DNA from: Bifidobacterium sp.
Lineage (GTDB): Bacteria; Actinomycetota; Actinomycetes; Actinomycetales; Bifidobacteriaceae
Direction: 5' to 3'
NCBI GenBank assembly: GCA_022739095.1
Contig: JAIJEI010000122.1
Coordinates: 1 to 6,380, forward strand
Length of the DNA: 6,380 nucleotides
Below, in pieces: positions 1 through 5,645 of this stretch (positions are counted from its first letter, which is position 1; every line of letters begins with the position of its first letter). A program made the translations under genes and the position numbers. The notes below the pieces were generated by a model. It did not search any database, was not told the DNA's origin, and worked only from the letters and a program-made list of their open reading frames with translations.

Positions 1-33
1 ACAACGACTACGATGGTGCGGGTAACGCGATAC

Positions 34-39
34 AAGGAG
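34..39 (+). promoter_or_regulatory. Shine-Dalgarno site of glmM, decides the start
   Basis: AAGGAG lies 11 nt before the ATG at 51. It excludes the in-frame GTG at 39, whose first base is the last base of this site. A second in-frame ATG at 60 is closer to the start of the conserved FGTDGVRG segment, but its spacing would be 20 nt, so 51 is preferred. Nothing upstream in positions 1-33 can be assigned to a gene or promoter; the reading frame of glmM stays open to the window edge. Confidence 0.75.
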
Positions 40-50
40 TGGAACTTCAT

Positions 51-1436
51 ATGCCGAAGATGTTTGGAACCGATGGTGTTCGAGGACTGGCCAATAGGGA
101 TTTGACCGCACGTCTGGCGTTGGATTTGGGCGATGCCGCCGTGCGTGTGCTCGGCGACGCCGGCACCCAAGACGATCAGCCTGAGGGACGCCGCCGCGCG
201 CTCGTGGGCCGTGACACCCGTGTGTCCGGTGATTTTCTGGCTTCCGCCCTGTCCGCGGGCATGGCCGCCGGCGGCTTCGACGTGATCGATGCCGGCATCA
301 TCCCCACTCCTGGCGTGGCCTACCTGACCTCCGTGCTCAACGTCGAAATGGGTGCCGTGATCTCCGCCTCCCACAACCCGATGCCCGACAACGGCATCAA
401 GTTCTTCGCACGCGGCGGCTTCAAGCTGCCCGACCAGAAGGAAGACGACATCGAGGCCGTGCTCGGCCAGGACTGGGACCGCCCGACCGGTGCCGGCGTG
501 GGCCGCGTGAGCCACGACCAGACCACCGCCACCAACCTGTACATCGATCATCTGGTGGCCACCATCGCTCCGCTGAACGATGACAAAACCCAGCCCAAGC
601 CGCTCAAGGGCCTGAAGATCGTGGCCGACTGCGCCAACGGCGCCACTTCCGTGGTGGCTCCCGAAGCCCTGCGCCGTGCCGGTGCGGATGTAATCGTGAT
701 CAACGCCTCGCCGGACGGCTACAACATCAACAAGAACGCCGGTTCCACCCACCCCGAGCAGCTGCAGGCCATGGTCAAGGCCACCGATGCCGTGATGGGC
801 GTGGCCTTCGACGGCGACGCCGACCGTTGCCTCGCCGTGGACGAAGACGGCAACATGATCAACGGCGACCAGATCATGGGCATTCTGGCCCGTGCCAAGC
901 AGCGCGAAGGCAAGCTCAACCACGACACCCTCGTGGTCACCGTGATGAGCAACCTCGGTCTGAAGCTCGCCCTGAAAGACATGGGCATCAAGACCGTGGA
1001 AACCGCCGTGGGCGATCGTTACGTGCTTGAGGAAATGCTCAAGGGCGATTACTCGCTTGGCGGCGAGCAGTCCGGCCACGTGATCAACCGCGAATTCGCC
1101 ACCACCGGCGACGGCACCCTGACCGCACTGACCCTGTGCAACGAGGTCGTCAAGTCCGGCAAGAGCCTGAAGGAGCTCGCCGCCGACTTCCCGCAGCTGC
1201 CGCAGACCCTCATCAACGTGCCGAACGTGGACAAGAAGGCCGCCGCCACCAACAAGCGCATCCAGGATGCCGTGGCCCGCGAGGAGGAACTGCTGGGAGA
1301 CACCGGCCGCGTGCTGCTGCGCCCCTCCGGCACCGAACCGCTCGTGCGCGTGATGGCCGAGGCCGCCACCCAAGCCTACGCCGACGAAGTCTGCACCTGC
1401 CTCGCCAAGATCGTCGCCGAAGAACTCGCGCTGTAG
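51..1436 (+). CDS. glmM: Phosphoglucosamine mutase
   Basis: GlmM converts glucosamine-6-phosphate to glucosamine-1-phosphate in the cytoplasm, the step before GlmU in UDP-N-acetylglucosamine synthesis for peptidoglycan. The 461-aa product has the usual length and all four landmarks of the alpha-D-phosphohexomutase family: the FGTDGVRG opening (residues 4-11), the phosphoserine loop SASHNP with catalytic Ser107, the Mg-binding loop DGDADR (254-259), the sugar-binding loop GEQSGH (338-343), and the phosphate-binding loop RPSGTEP (424-430). The combination of FGTDGVRG with SASHNP separates GlmM from phosphomannomutase/phosphoglucomutase. Codon use is strongly GC-biased, as expected of a well-expressed resident gene. 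It appears to lead an operon with def 22 nt downstream. No promoter can be placed because only 50 nt precede it. Activation by serine phosphorylation is known for the family and not visible here. Confidence 0.97.
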   Translation: MPKMFGTDGVRGLANRDLTARLALDLGDAAVRVLGDAGTQDDQPEGRRRALVGRDTRVSGDFLASALSAGMAAGGFDVIDAGIIPTPGVAYLTSVLNVEMGAVISASHNPMPDNGIKFFARGGFKLPDQKEDDIEAVLGQDWDRPTGAGVGRVSHDQTTATNLYIDHLVATIAPLNDDKTQPKPLKGLKIVADCANGATSVVAPEALRRAGADVIVINASPDGYNINKNAGSTHPEQLQAMVKATDAVMGVAFDGDADRCLAVDEDGNMINGDQIMGILARAKQREGKLNHDTLVVTVMSNLGLKLALKDMGIKTVETAVGDRYVLEEMLKGDYSLGGEQSGHVINREFATTGDGTLTALTLCNEVVKSGKSLKELAADFPQLPQTLINVPNVDKKAAATNKRIQDAVAREEELLGDTGRVLLRPSGTEPLVRVMAEAATQAYADEVCTCLAKIVAEELAL

Positions 1437-1458
1437 CACCCTTCCCTAAGGAAAAGCA

Positions 1459-2112
1459 ATGTTTGGAAAGAACGCCAAAGTCGACCTCGAACTCAACCGT
1501 GACGTCGAACAACTCATCAAAACCGGCGGCAAGGAGAAGCTCCTGCCCATCGTGCAGGCCGGCGAACCGGTGTTGCGCCAACGGACAGTGGCCTACCATG
1601 GCCAGCTTTCCAAGCGCACGCTCGCCAAACTCATCGATACGATGCACACCACCATGCTGGAGGCGCCCGGCGTGGGGCTCGCCGCCACCCAGATCGGCTT
1701 GGGGCTCGCGCTCGCCGTGGTCGAAGACCACGTGCGCGACGACGAGGATGATCCGCGCGAAATCGCGGAATTTCCCTTCCATGTGATCATCAACCCGAGC
1801 TACAGACCCACCAGCGACAAAACCGCCTCGTTCTACGAGGGCTGCCTGAGCTTCGATGGATACCAGGCCGTGCGCAAGCGTTGGCTCGACATCACCGCCG
1901 AATGGGATGATGAAGACGGCAAGCACCACAGCGAGCCGCTGCACGGCTGGCCCGCACGCATCTTCCAGCACGAGACCGATCATCTGAGCGGCGAGCTGTA
2001 TATCGATCGCGCCGAAATCCGTTCGCTGACCACCACTGAAAACCTCGAGGACTACTGGTGCGACGACCCGGTGCCCACCGAGGCCGCCGAAGAACTCGGC
2101 TTCGCACTATGA
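1459..2112 (+). CDS. def: Peptide deformylase
   Basis: Metal-dependent deformylase that removes the formyl group from the initiator methionine of new proteins at the ribosome exit. The three family motifs are intact in the 217-aa product: motif 1 GVGLAATQ (residues 71-78), motif 2 EGCLS (127-131) with metal ligand Cys129, and motif 3 QHETDH (170-175) with ligands His171 and His175 and catalytic Glu172. The chain has about 27 residues before the usual LLPIVQAGEPVLR start and a charged acidic tail, so it is longer than the typical enzyme of about 170 aa. The start is supported by AAGGA at 1448-1452, 6 nt upstream. The stop codon overlaps the start of the exonuclease gene (ATGA). No fmt neighbour is seen. 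Bifidobacteria are thought to carry more than one def gene; which paralogue this is cannot be told from the window. Confidence 0.96.
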   Translation: MFGKNAKVDLELNRDVEQLIKTGGKEKLLPIVQAGEPVLRQRTVAYHGQLSKRTLAKLIDTMHTTMLEAPGVGLAATQIGLGLALAVVEDHVRDDEDDPREIAEFPFHVIINPSYRPTSDKTASFYEGCLSFDGYQAVRKRWLDITAEWDDEDGKHHSEPLHGWPARIFQHETDHLSGELYIDRAEIRSLTTTENLEDYWCDDPVPTEAAEELGFAL

Positions 2113-3638
2113 TCGACCGCACATGGCTGGACGCCGCCAAGGGAGACATTCCCCAATGGGCGGCGTCCATGCCCAAAGACGCCGACGGCACCACCATTGA
2201 CTGGGACTGGGTGCGTTCTCTGGACCTGATGCATGGCATCAGCGCATTGCTGGCGCTTGCTGCAGATGGTGAGCAACATGGCGAAACCGCAGCACAGCCT
2301 CAGCTCGGGTTGGACCAGCTGGAACTGACGCCACAAGCTATCCACGACGCATTGAAGGCCGACTACGCCACACGCGAGCGTCTGGAATCGATCATTGCCC
2401 AATGCAACAGCGCGTTCATGACCGATTTCGACCGGCTCATCGGCTCCTATCGTCTGCCTCGCACGCTCGCCTACGCCAATCGTCGGCTCAACGACAACAT
2501 CAACACGCTGTTGCATCTGGGCGAACAGCAACACCTATGGGCGGTCAGTCGCGAACGGCGGGGGAGGGCCACCATTGCCGTGCTCAGGCCGTACTCCGGC
2601 AGCGGCCCATCGAACGATGACCAAGGCATGCTGGATCTGAGCGGTGAAACCGGTGACGCATCTGCCGGAAACACTGCTGCCGAAAACAACGATGTCAAGT
2701 TCCCCACAACAGTAGCCTTGGATGATATCCAAGACCGTACGGCGGCGATTCTTGACGCACGCGCCGAACGGCGTAAGGCCCAGCGCTTCCAGAAGCGTGC
2801 GGGCGATGCGGCGATGGCCCGCGCCAATCTCTCCGGCGCGACTTCGCCGGGTGGTGCCGCCTCGTCTGGCAACGCTACCGGACACCATCCCAAGCCCGAC
2901 TGGCGCGACGCCTATCTGCCCGGCCGCGACGTGGACGCGGTGATGGGCATCGACATCGAAACCACCGGCATCGATCCGGCGCGTGACTACATCATCGACG
3001 TCGGCTTCGAATTCATGAACATGGCCAGTCCGCGCCCGGACGGCGAACCCGAGACATACGCCTATGAGCAGGGCTATTACGCCGCCGGCGACGCCTACGG
3101 CCAGTCCCGTCTCGCTTTTGGCGTGCCGCCGGCAAACGCGGCGCTCGGCAACGCCCTCATCGCCAAACTCACCGGCATCGATGTACGCGGCCGCAGCAGC
3201 GAGGCCGGGTACCGACTCTTCGACGAATGGCCCCAAGCCCAGGCCGGCCTGCTCGCGCGGCTTACCCAGCAGCCGTACGTGGCACATAACGCCACCTTCG
3301 AACATAGCTGGTTCATGCTGAACGTCGCCGGATACGCGGAAAGCTACCGTGCCGGGCGCATCACCATCATTGATACCTTGCCGATGAGCCGGCAGTGGGA
3401 CCCCGGCGCGGTACCCACCAGCGAGCATCCTTACGGAGACAACACGCTCGATGCCTACGCCAAACGTCAGGGTGCGCTTGATTCCGCCCACAACGAACGT
3501 CACCTGGGCCTTGAGGATTCGCACATCATGCTGGTGGCAATGAAACACCATCTGGCGGCGCTGAAAGCGCAAAGGAAAGGGCCGTGGGGGCCCGCCGGCA
3601 GGGCGGGCGTCGGCGGCAAGTCCTGCCGTTCTCGCTGA
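2109..3638 (+). CDS. DnaQ-like DEDDh 3'-5' exonuclease domain protein with uncharacterised N-terminal region
   Basis: The 509-aa product has a recognisable exonuclease fold only in its C-terminal part. Exo I is GIDIETTG (Asp282, Glu284), Exo II is VAHNATFEHSWF (residues 391-402), and Exo III is HLGLEDS with His465 and Asp470, the pattern of the DEDDh group to which the DNA polymerase III epsilon subunit and RNase T belong. The third acidic position is Glu398 where most relatives have Asp. Residues 1-180 are helical-looking and match no family I know. Residues 180-275 form a Gly/Ser/Ala-rich linker with a basic stretch of Arg and Lys near 218-235. The start at 2109 lies in the ATGA overlap with def, so translation is probably coupled; a longer frame from 2058 lies inside def and is rejected. 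The GC-rich last 20 codons overlap hairpin-forming DNA. Substrate, DNA or RNA, cannot be inferred. Confidence 0.85.
   Translation: MIDRTWLDAAKGDIPQWAASMPKDADGTTIDWDWVRSLDLMHGISALLALAADGEQHGETAAQPQLGLDQLELTPQAIHDALKADYATRERLESIIAQCNSAFMTDFDRLIGSYRLPRTLAYANRRLNDNINTLLHLGEQQHLWAVSRERRGRATIAVLRPYSGSGPSNDDQGMLDLSGETGDASAGNTAAENNDVKFPTTVALDDIQDRTAAILDARAERRKAQRFQKRAGDAAMARANLSGATSPGGAASSGNATGHHPKPDWRDAYLPGRDVDAVMGIDIETTGIDPARDYIIDVGFEFMNMASPRPDGEPETYAYEQGYYAAGDAYGQSRLAFGVPPANAALGNALIAKLTGIDVRGRSSEAGYRLFDEWPQAQAGLLARLTQQPYVAHNATFEHSWFMLNVAGYAESYRAGRITIIDTLPMSRQWDPGAVPTSEHPYGDNTLDAYAKRQGALDSAHNERHLGLEDSHIMLVAMKHHLAALKAQRKGPWGPAGRAGVGGKSCRSR
3571..3608 (-). terminator. Possible minus-strand terminator hairpins for the ATPase gene
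   Basis: Two overlapping, mutually exclusive hairpins lie inside the 3' end of the exonuclease gene. One pairs GCCCGCC (3590-3596) with GGCGGGC (3602-3608) around a 5-nt loop. The other pairs GGGCC (3579-3583) with GGCCC (3589-3593). Read on the minus strand, the second is followed by TTTCCTTT, an imperfect U-tract, about 45-75 nt after the ATPase stop. On the plus strand no T-run follows, so it is a poor terminator for the operon. A third pairing, CGGCAGG (3596-3602) with CCTGCCG (3622-3628), is also possible. Confidence 0.4.
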
Positions 3639-3654
3639 ACATGTGGAGCAGTAG

Positions 3655-5010
3655 TCACAGACAGAACGACATGTACAGGGGAAGCAAACGGCGATGGTCT
3701 TTCTTCGCCATGGGGCGTGGGTGGAGCACATATTCCTCTCCCGTTCTGCTGGCGAACTTCGCGTGGAACTTGTCGAGGGATATCGTCGAGTATCGTTTGC
3801 CGGACTTGACCTCGATGGGGCTGATCCGCGGTTTCATCGCGGCATCCGGGTACGGGCGCACGATCAGGAAGTCGATCTCCATGCGCTCTTCACGCACGTT
3901 GGACGACTTCGCATAGAAGTACAGGTCATGGCCGGCCGCGGCCAGCTGCTGGGCGACCGCGTTCTCGGCGAGCATGCCCTCGTTCACGCCGTCGGCACCC
4001 AGCAGCACCTGACGGTACACATCCGGCAGCGACGGGCCGTCCGCGGAGAACGCCATGGTAGACAGCAGGCCGGTGTCGGCCATATAGCATTTCACGACCG
4101 TGTCGTCGGCGCTGAGTGCCAATCCCAGCGACGGGTCCTCGGCCAGCGTGCACAGGTTGACAGTTGCGGCCTCGCGCATCCATGCAAAGGCCGTCATGAA
4201 GTCACGTGAGCGTGACCCCTCCTCGACCTGGGTGTAGACCAGTTTCTTCTCGTGCTTCGCCAGCTGTTCGGGAATCGCGTCGAACACCGCGCGCACGCGC
4301 TTCGCTGCGAGTCCGCCGTACTTGCCAATATCCTCCCGGTACAGTTTGAGTACCAGGCGCTTGGCCCTGTCCGCCGCGGCCATGTTGCGGGCGGGAGCGT
4401 AGGCCGCCACCGCCTGGGGCATGCCTCCGACCAGCATGTACTCGCGCCATAGACGCGATGCCTTGCGATGCAATGAGTCCGGCAATGCCACGCCGGAATC
4501 GAACGCGTGGCGGATCATCCGCGCCAGGGCATCCTCGCCCATCGCCCACAAGAACTCCTCGAAATCCATCGGTCCCATGCGCATGGACTCCTCCTCGGAG
4601 GGGATCAGGATGTCCTTCACGTTGGCGTTGATGGAGATCAGCGAACCGGTCTCGATGTAGTCGAACCGTCCATCGGCGACCAGATGTTTGATGAACTCCC
4701 TCGCGGGGGGGAACATCTGGACCTCATCGAAGATGACCAGTGACTGGTGCTGCGTGAGCGTTACGCCAAGCGCCGCGCTCAGGTACAGGAACAGGCCATC
4801 GAGGTCGTTGCGCAGGTCCAGGAACGTCTGTTTGAACTCGGCGTCCACTCGCGTGAAATCAATAAGGGCATATGACTCGTATTCGTTCTTGGCGAACTCT
4901 TCGGCGACTGTGGACTTGCCCACGCGGCGAGCACCCTCGATTAGCATGGCGGTCCTGTCATCAGCTCCCTTCCATGCCAGTAGTCTGTCGTACGCCTTCC
5001 TCCGGAACAT
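3655..5010 (-). CDS. AAA_14/DUF4143-type ATP-binding protein
   Basis: A 451-aa protein of the widespread bacterial and archaeal ATPase family with an N-terminal AAA domain and a C-terminal DUF4143 region; the biological role of this family is mostly unknown. The Walker A motif is GARRVGKST (residues 26-34, Lys32), Walker B is LVIFDEVQ (91-98, Asp95-Glu96), and ETGS (120-123) follows as the sensor-like strand. Residues 191-201 (YMLVGGMPQAV) are a typical family signature. The C-terminal part holds Glu349, Asp380 and IEVKSGK (Glu400, Lys402), spaced like a PD-(D/E)xK nuclease-type fold. No signal peptide or membrane span is seen. The start at 5010 has AAGGAG 5 nt upstream; the frame is open to 5115 but that extension runs through promoter-like repeats. 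It converges on the exonuclease gene with a 16-nt gap and has no partner gene. In sequence type it looks like an accessory gene placed between housekeeping blocks. Confidence 0.9.
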   Translation of the reverse strand: MFRRKAYDRLLAWKGADDRTAMLIEGARRVGKSTVAEEFAKNEYESYALIDFTRVDAEFKQTFLDLRNDLDGLFLYLSAALGVTLTQHQSLVIFDEVQMFPPAREFIKHLVADGRFDYIETGSLISINANVKDILIPSEEESMRMGPMDFEEFLWAMGEDALARMIRHAFDSGVALPDSLHRKASRLWREYMLVGGMPQAVAAYAPARNMAAADRAKRLVLKLYREDIGKYGGLAAKRVRAVFDAIPEQLAKHEKKLVYTQVEEGSRSRDFMTAFAWMREAATVNLCTLAEDPSLGLALSADDTVVKCYMADTGLLSTMAFSADGPSLPDVYRQVLLGADGVNEGMLAENAVAQQLAAAGHDLYFYAKSSNVREERMEIDFLIVRPYPDAAMKPRISPIEVKSGKRYSTISLDKFHAKFASRTGEEYVLHPRPMAKKDHRRLLPLYMSFCL

Positions 5011-5015
5011 CAACA

Positions 5016-5021
5016 CTCCTT
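5016..5021 (-). promoter_or_regulatory. Shine-Dalgarno site of the ATPase gene, decides the start
   Basis: Read on the minus strand this is AAGGAG, 5 nt before the ATG at 5010. It favours that start over the in-frame ATG at 5115, which has no comparable site and would force translation through the two direct repeats. Confidence 0.8.
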
Positions 5022-5022
5022 G

Positions 5023-5045
5023 ATTGCACGTTTCTAAGGTTTTAT
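5023..5045. repeat. Direct repeat copy 1 upstream of the ATPase gene
   Basis: A 23-nt unit starting ATTGCAC and containing TAAGGTTT, identical at 19 of 23 positions to the copy at 5057-5079. It ends at the Shine-Dalgarno site side of the ATPase leader and covers the predicted transcription start. Most mismatches fall in the middle segment between the two conserved blocks, the pattern expected of a protein-binding site with two contact regions. Confidence 0.75.
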
Positions 5046-5071
5046 CATATCGCTGAATTGCACATCTATAA
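5044..5071 (-). promoter_or_regulatory. Candidate promoter of the ATPase gene
   Basis: On the minus strand a near-consensus -10 box TATGAT lies at 5044-5049. A weak -35 candidate TTATAG sits at 5066-5071 with a 16-nt spacer. Transcription would start near 5036-5038, giving a leader of roughly 27 nt with the Shine-Dalgarno site in it. The -35 falls inside repeat copy 2 and the start inside copy 1. Confidence 0.4.
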
Positions 5072-5079
5072 GGTTTGAT
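5057..5079. repeat. Direct repeat copy 2 upstream of the ATPase gene
   Basis: Second copy of the 23-nt unit (ATTGCAC, then TAAGGTTT), 34 nt from copy 1 start to start and separated from it by 11 nt. It overlaps the candidate -35 box of the ATPase promoter. With only two copies it is not a CRISPR array; an operator pair is the simplest reading. Confidence 0.75.
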
Positions 5080-5091
5080 ATTTGGGGTAAA

Positions 5092-5121
5092 CACACCTTT
5101 CTGAGTTCTAAACATGGTGTG
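5092..5121. repeat. 6-bp inverted repeat CACACC/GGTGTG
   Basis: CACACC at 5092-5097 is the exact inverse of GGTGTG at 5116-5121, with an 18-nt spacer. It lies upstream of the ATPase promoter. The centre-to-centre distance of 24 bp would suit a dimeric regulator, but arms this short can occur by chance. Confidence 0.3.
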
Positions 5122-5124
5122 ACA

Positions 5125-5146
5125 TACGTGCGGTGAAGCCCGCGTA
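5125..5146. other. Small imperfect hairpin
   Basis: TACGTG plus GG pair with CC plus CGCGTA around the loop TGAAG, with one bulged C at 5131 and one G-T pair. No T-run follows closely on either strand, so it is not a standard terminator. It sits between the divergent starts of the ATPase and the small membrane protein gene and has no assigned role. Confidence 0.3.
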
Positions 5147-5264
5147 CTGATTGGTCAAGTTAAAAAACATTTCGCGCGTGGCGGTCGTGCAGATTTGCAT
5201 CGGTATCTGAATAGGCGTTTACGCTGTGAACGGATTGTATCGGTTTGTAGTCGTAAGCGATGAG

Positions 5265-5270
5265 TACACT
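5265..5270 (+). promoter_or_regulatory. Candidate -10 box TACACT
   Basis: TACACT fits a -10 hexamer and lies 9 nt before the GTG at 5280. Transcription would begin near 5277, leaving almost no 5' leader, so the small protein mRNA may be leaderless, which is common in actinobacteria. No good -35 is seen at the right distance. Confidence 0.3.
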
Positions 5271-5279
5271 ACTGGTCTC

Positions 5280-5411
5280 GTGAGTAACTATCAGGACAGC
5301 CGACAGCAGCGTGAGAACCGCCGCCGCACCATCGTGCGTATGGTGTGTGTCGTCATAGCTGTGGCCATGCTCGGCTCCCTGGTCATCCCGGCGATCTACG
5401 CGGGGCTTTGA
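5280..5411 (+). CDS. Small single-span membrane protein, unknown function
   Basis: I do not recognise the family. The 43-aa product from the GTG at 5280 has a very basic N-terminal part (residues 8-20, six Arg) followed by one hydrophobic segment (about residues 18-41, IVRMVC to AIYAGL) ending almost at the C-terminus. The positive charge before the span predicts an inside N-terminus. An in-frame GTG at 5226 would add 18 residues; neither start has a clear Shine-Dalgarno site, but the 5280 start sits just after a TACACT box. The gene points toward prfB, 234 nt away, and diverges from the ATPase gene. The charge and hydrophobicity pattern favours it over the 95-aa frame on the opposite strand (5160-5447). 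Homologue conservation would settle whether it is real and where it starts. Confidence 0.6.
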   Translation: MSNYQDSRQQRENRRRTIVRMVCVVIAVAMLGSLVIPAIYAGL

Positions 5412-5573
5412 CGTTGCCTTCGCATATTCGTGCCCGCAGTTGAACACGTCTGATGCGAGGGATTCGGGAGGTCGCCCGGCCGGTTATTGGCAAGGCAGGC
5501 CCGGAACCTTCTGGCAGCATGGATTGCAGGCGGATGCGTGTGTGGCGCGGCAGTGCCCGCCAACGTCAGAGGA
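5412..5573. other. Intergenic stretch before prfB, no clear gene
   Basis: I see no convincing coding region, tRNA or T-run terminator here. Minor structure includes GGC/GCC pairing around 5544-5561 (GGCAGTGCC core) and CGGG/CCCG pairing near 5465-5478. A plus-strand frame is open from 5454 to 5639, but its codon pattern does not look coding. No hexamer pair with good spacing could be named as the prfB promoter. Confidence 0.5.
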
Positions 5574-5639
5574 ATGTGCGAAGGCTGTCAACAAGGACGT
5601 GACTTCCCAATGAATCTCAAAGAATCAACAGTAAGGTAA
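5574..5639 (+). CDS. Possible short upstream frame overlapping the prfB Shine-Dalgarno site
   Basis: An ATG at 5574 opens a 21-codon frame and an in-frame ATG at 5610 gives a 9-codon version (MNLKESTVR). Both end with TAA at 5637-5639, which overlaps the last base of the prfB ribosome site. AAGGA at 5593-5597 could serve the 5610 start with a long 12-nt spacing; AGAGG directly before 5574 is too close. It may be a chance frame. If translated, ribosomes ending here would sit on the prfB start region. Confidence 0.2.
   Translation: MCEGCQQGRDFPMNLKESTVR
5633..5637 (+). promoter_or_regulatory. Shine-Dalgarno site of prfB
   Basis: AAGGT lies 8 nt before the ATG at 5646, good spacing, and supports that start. 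Confidence 0.65.
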
Positions 5640-5645
5640 ACCACG

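Noticed and set aside
1213..1983. 256-aa open frame on the minus strand
   Set aside because: It runs antisense across glmM and def, both certain genes; its C-terminal part is low-complexity Arg-rich sequence.
2535..3731. 398-aa open frame on the minus strand
   Set aside because: It lies antisense to the exonuclease gene, shows no recognised motif and is typical of spurious open frames in GC-rich DNA.
5023..5079. CRISPR-like repeats
   Set aside because: Only two imperfect copies with an 11-nt spacer and no cas gene.
5011..5115. N-terminal extension of the ATPase from an ATG at 5115
   Set aside because: It would translate the two direct repeats and lacks a ribosome site, while the ATG at 5010 has AAGGAG at ideal spacing.
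3638..5116. AACATG at both ends of the ATPase gene (3638-3643 and 5111-5116) as a target-site duplication
   Set aside because: Six bases is expected by chance, there are no terminal inverted repeats and no transposase.
5160..5447. 95-aa open frame on the minus strand
   Set aside because: Opposite the small membrane protein gene; His/Asp-rich with no ribosome site, and the plus-strand product has a more protein-like charge and membrane-span pattern.
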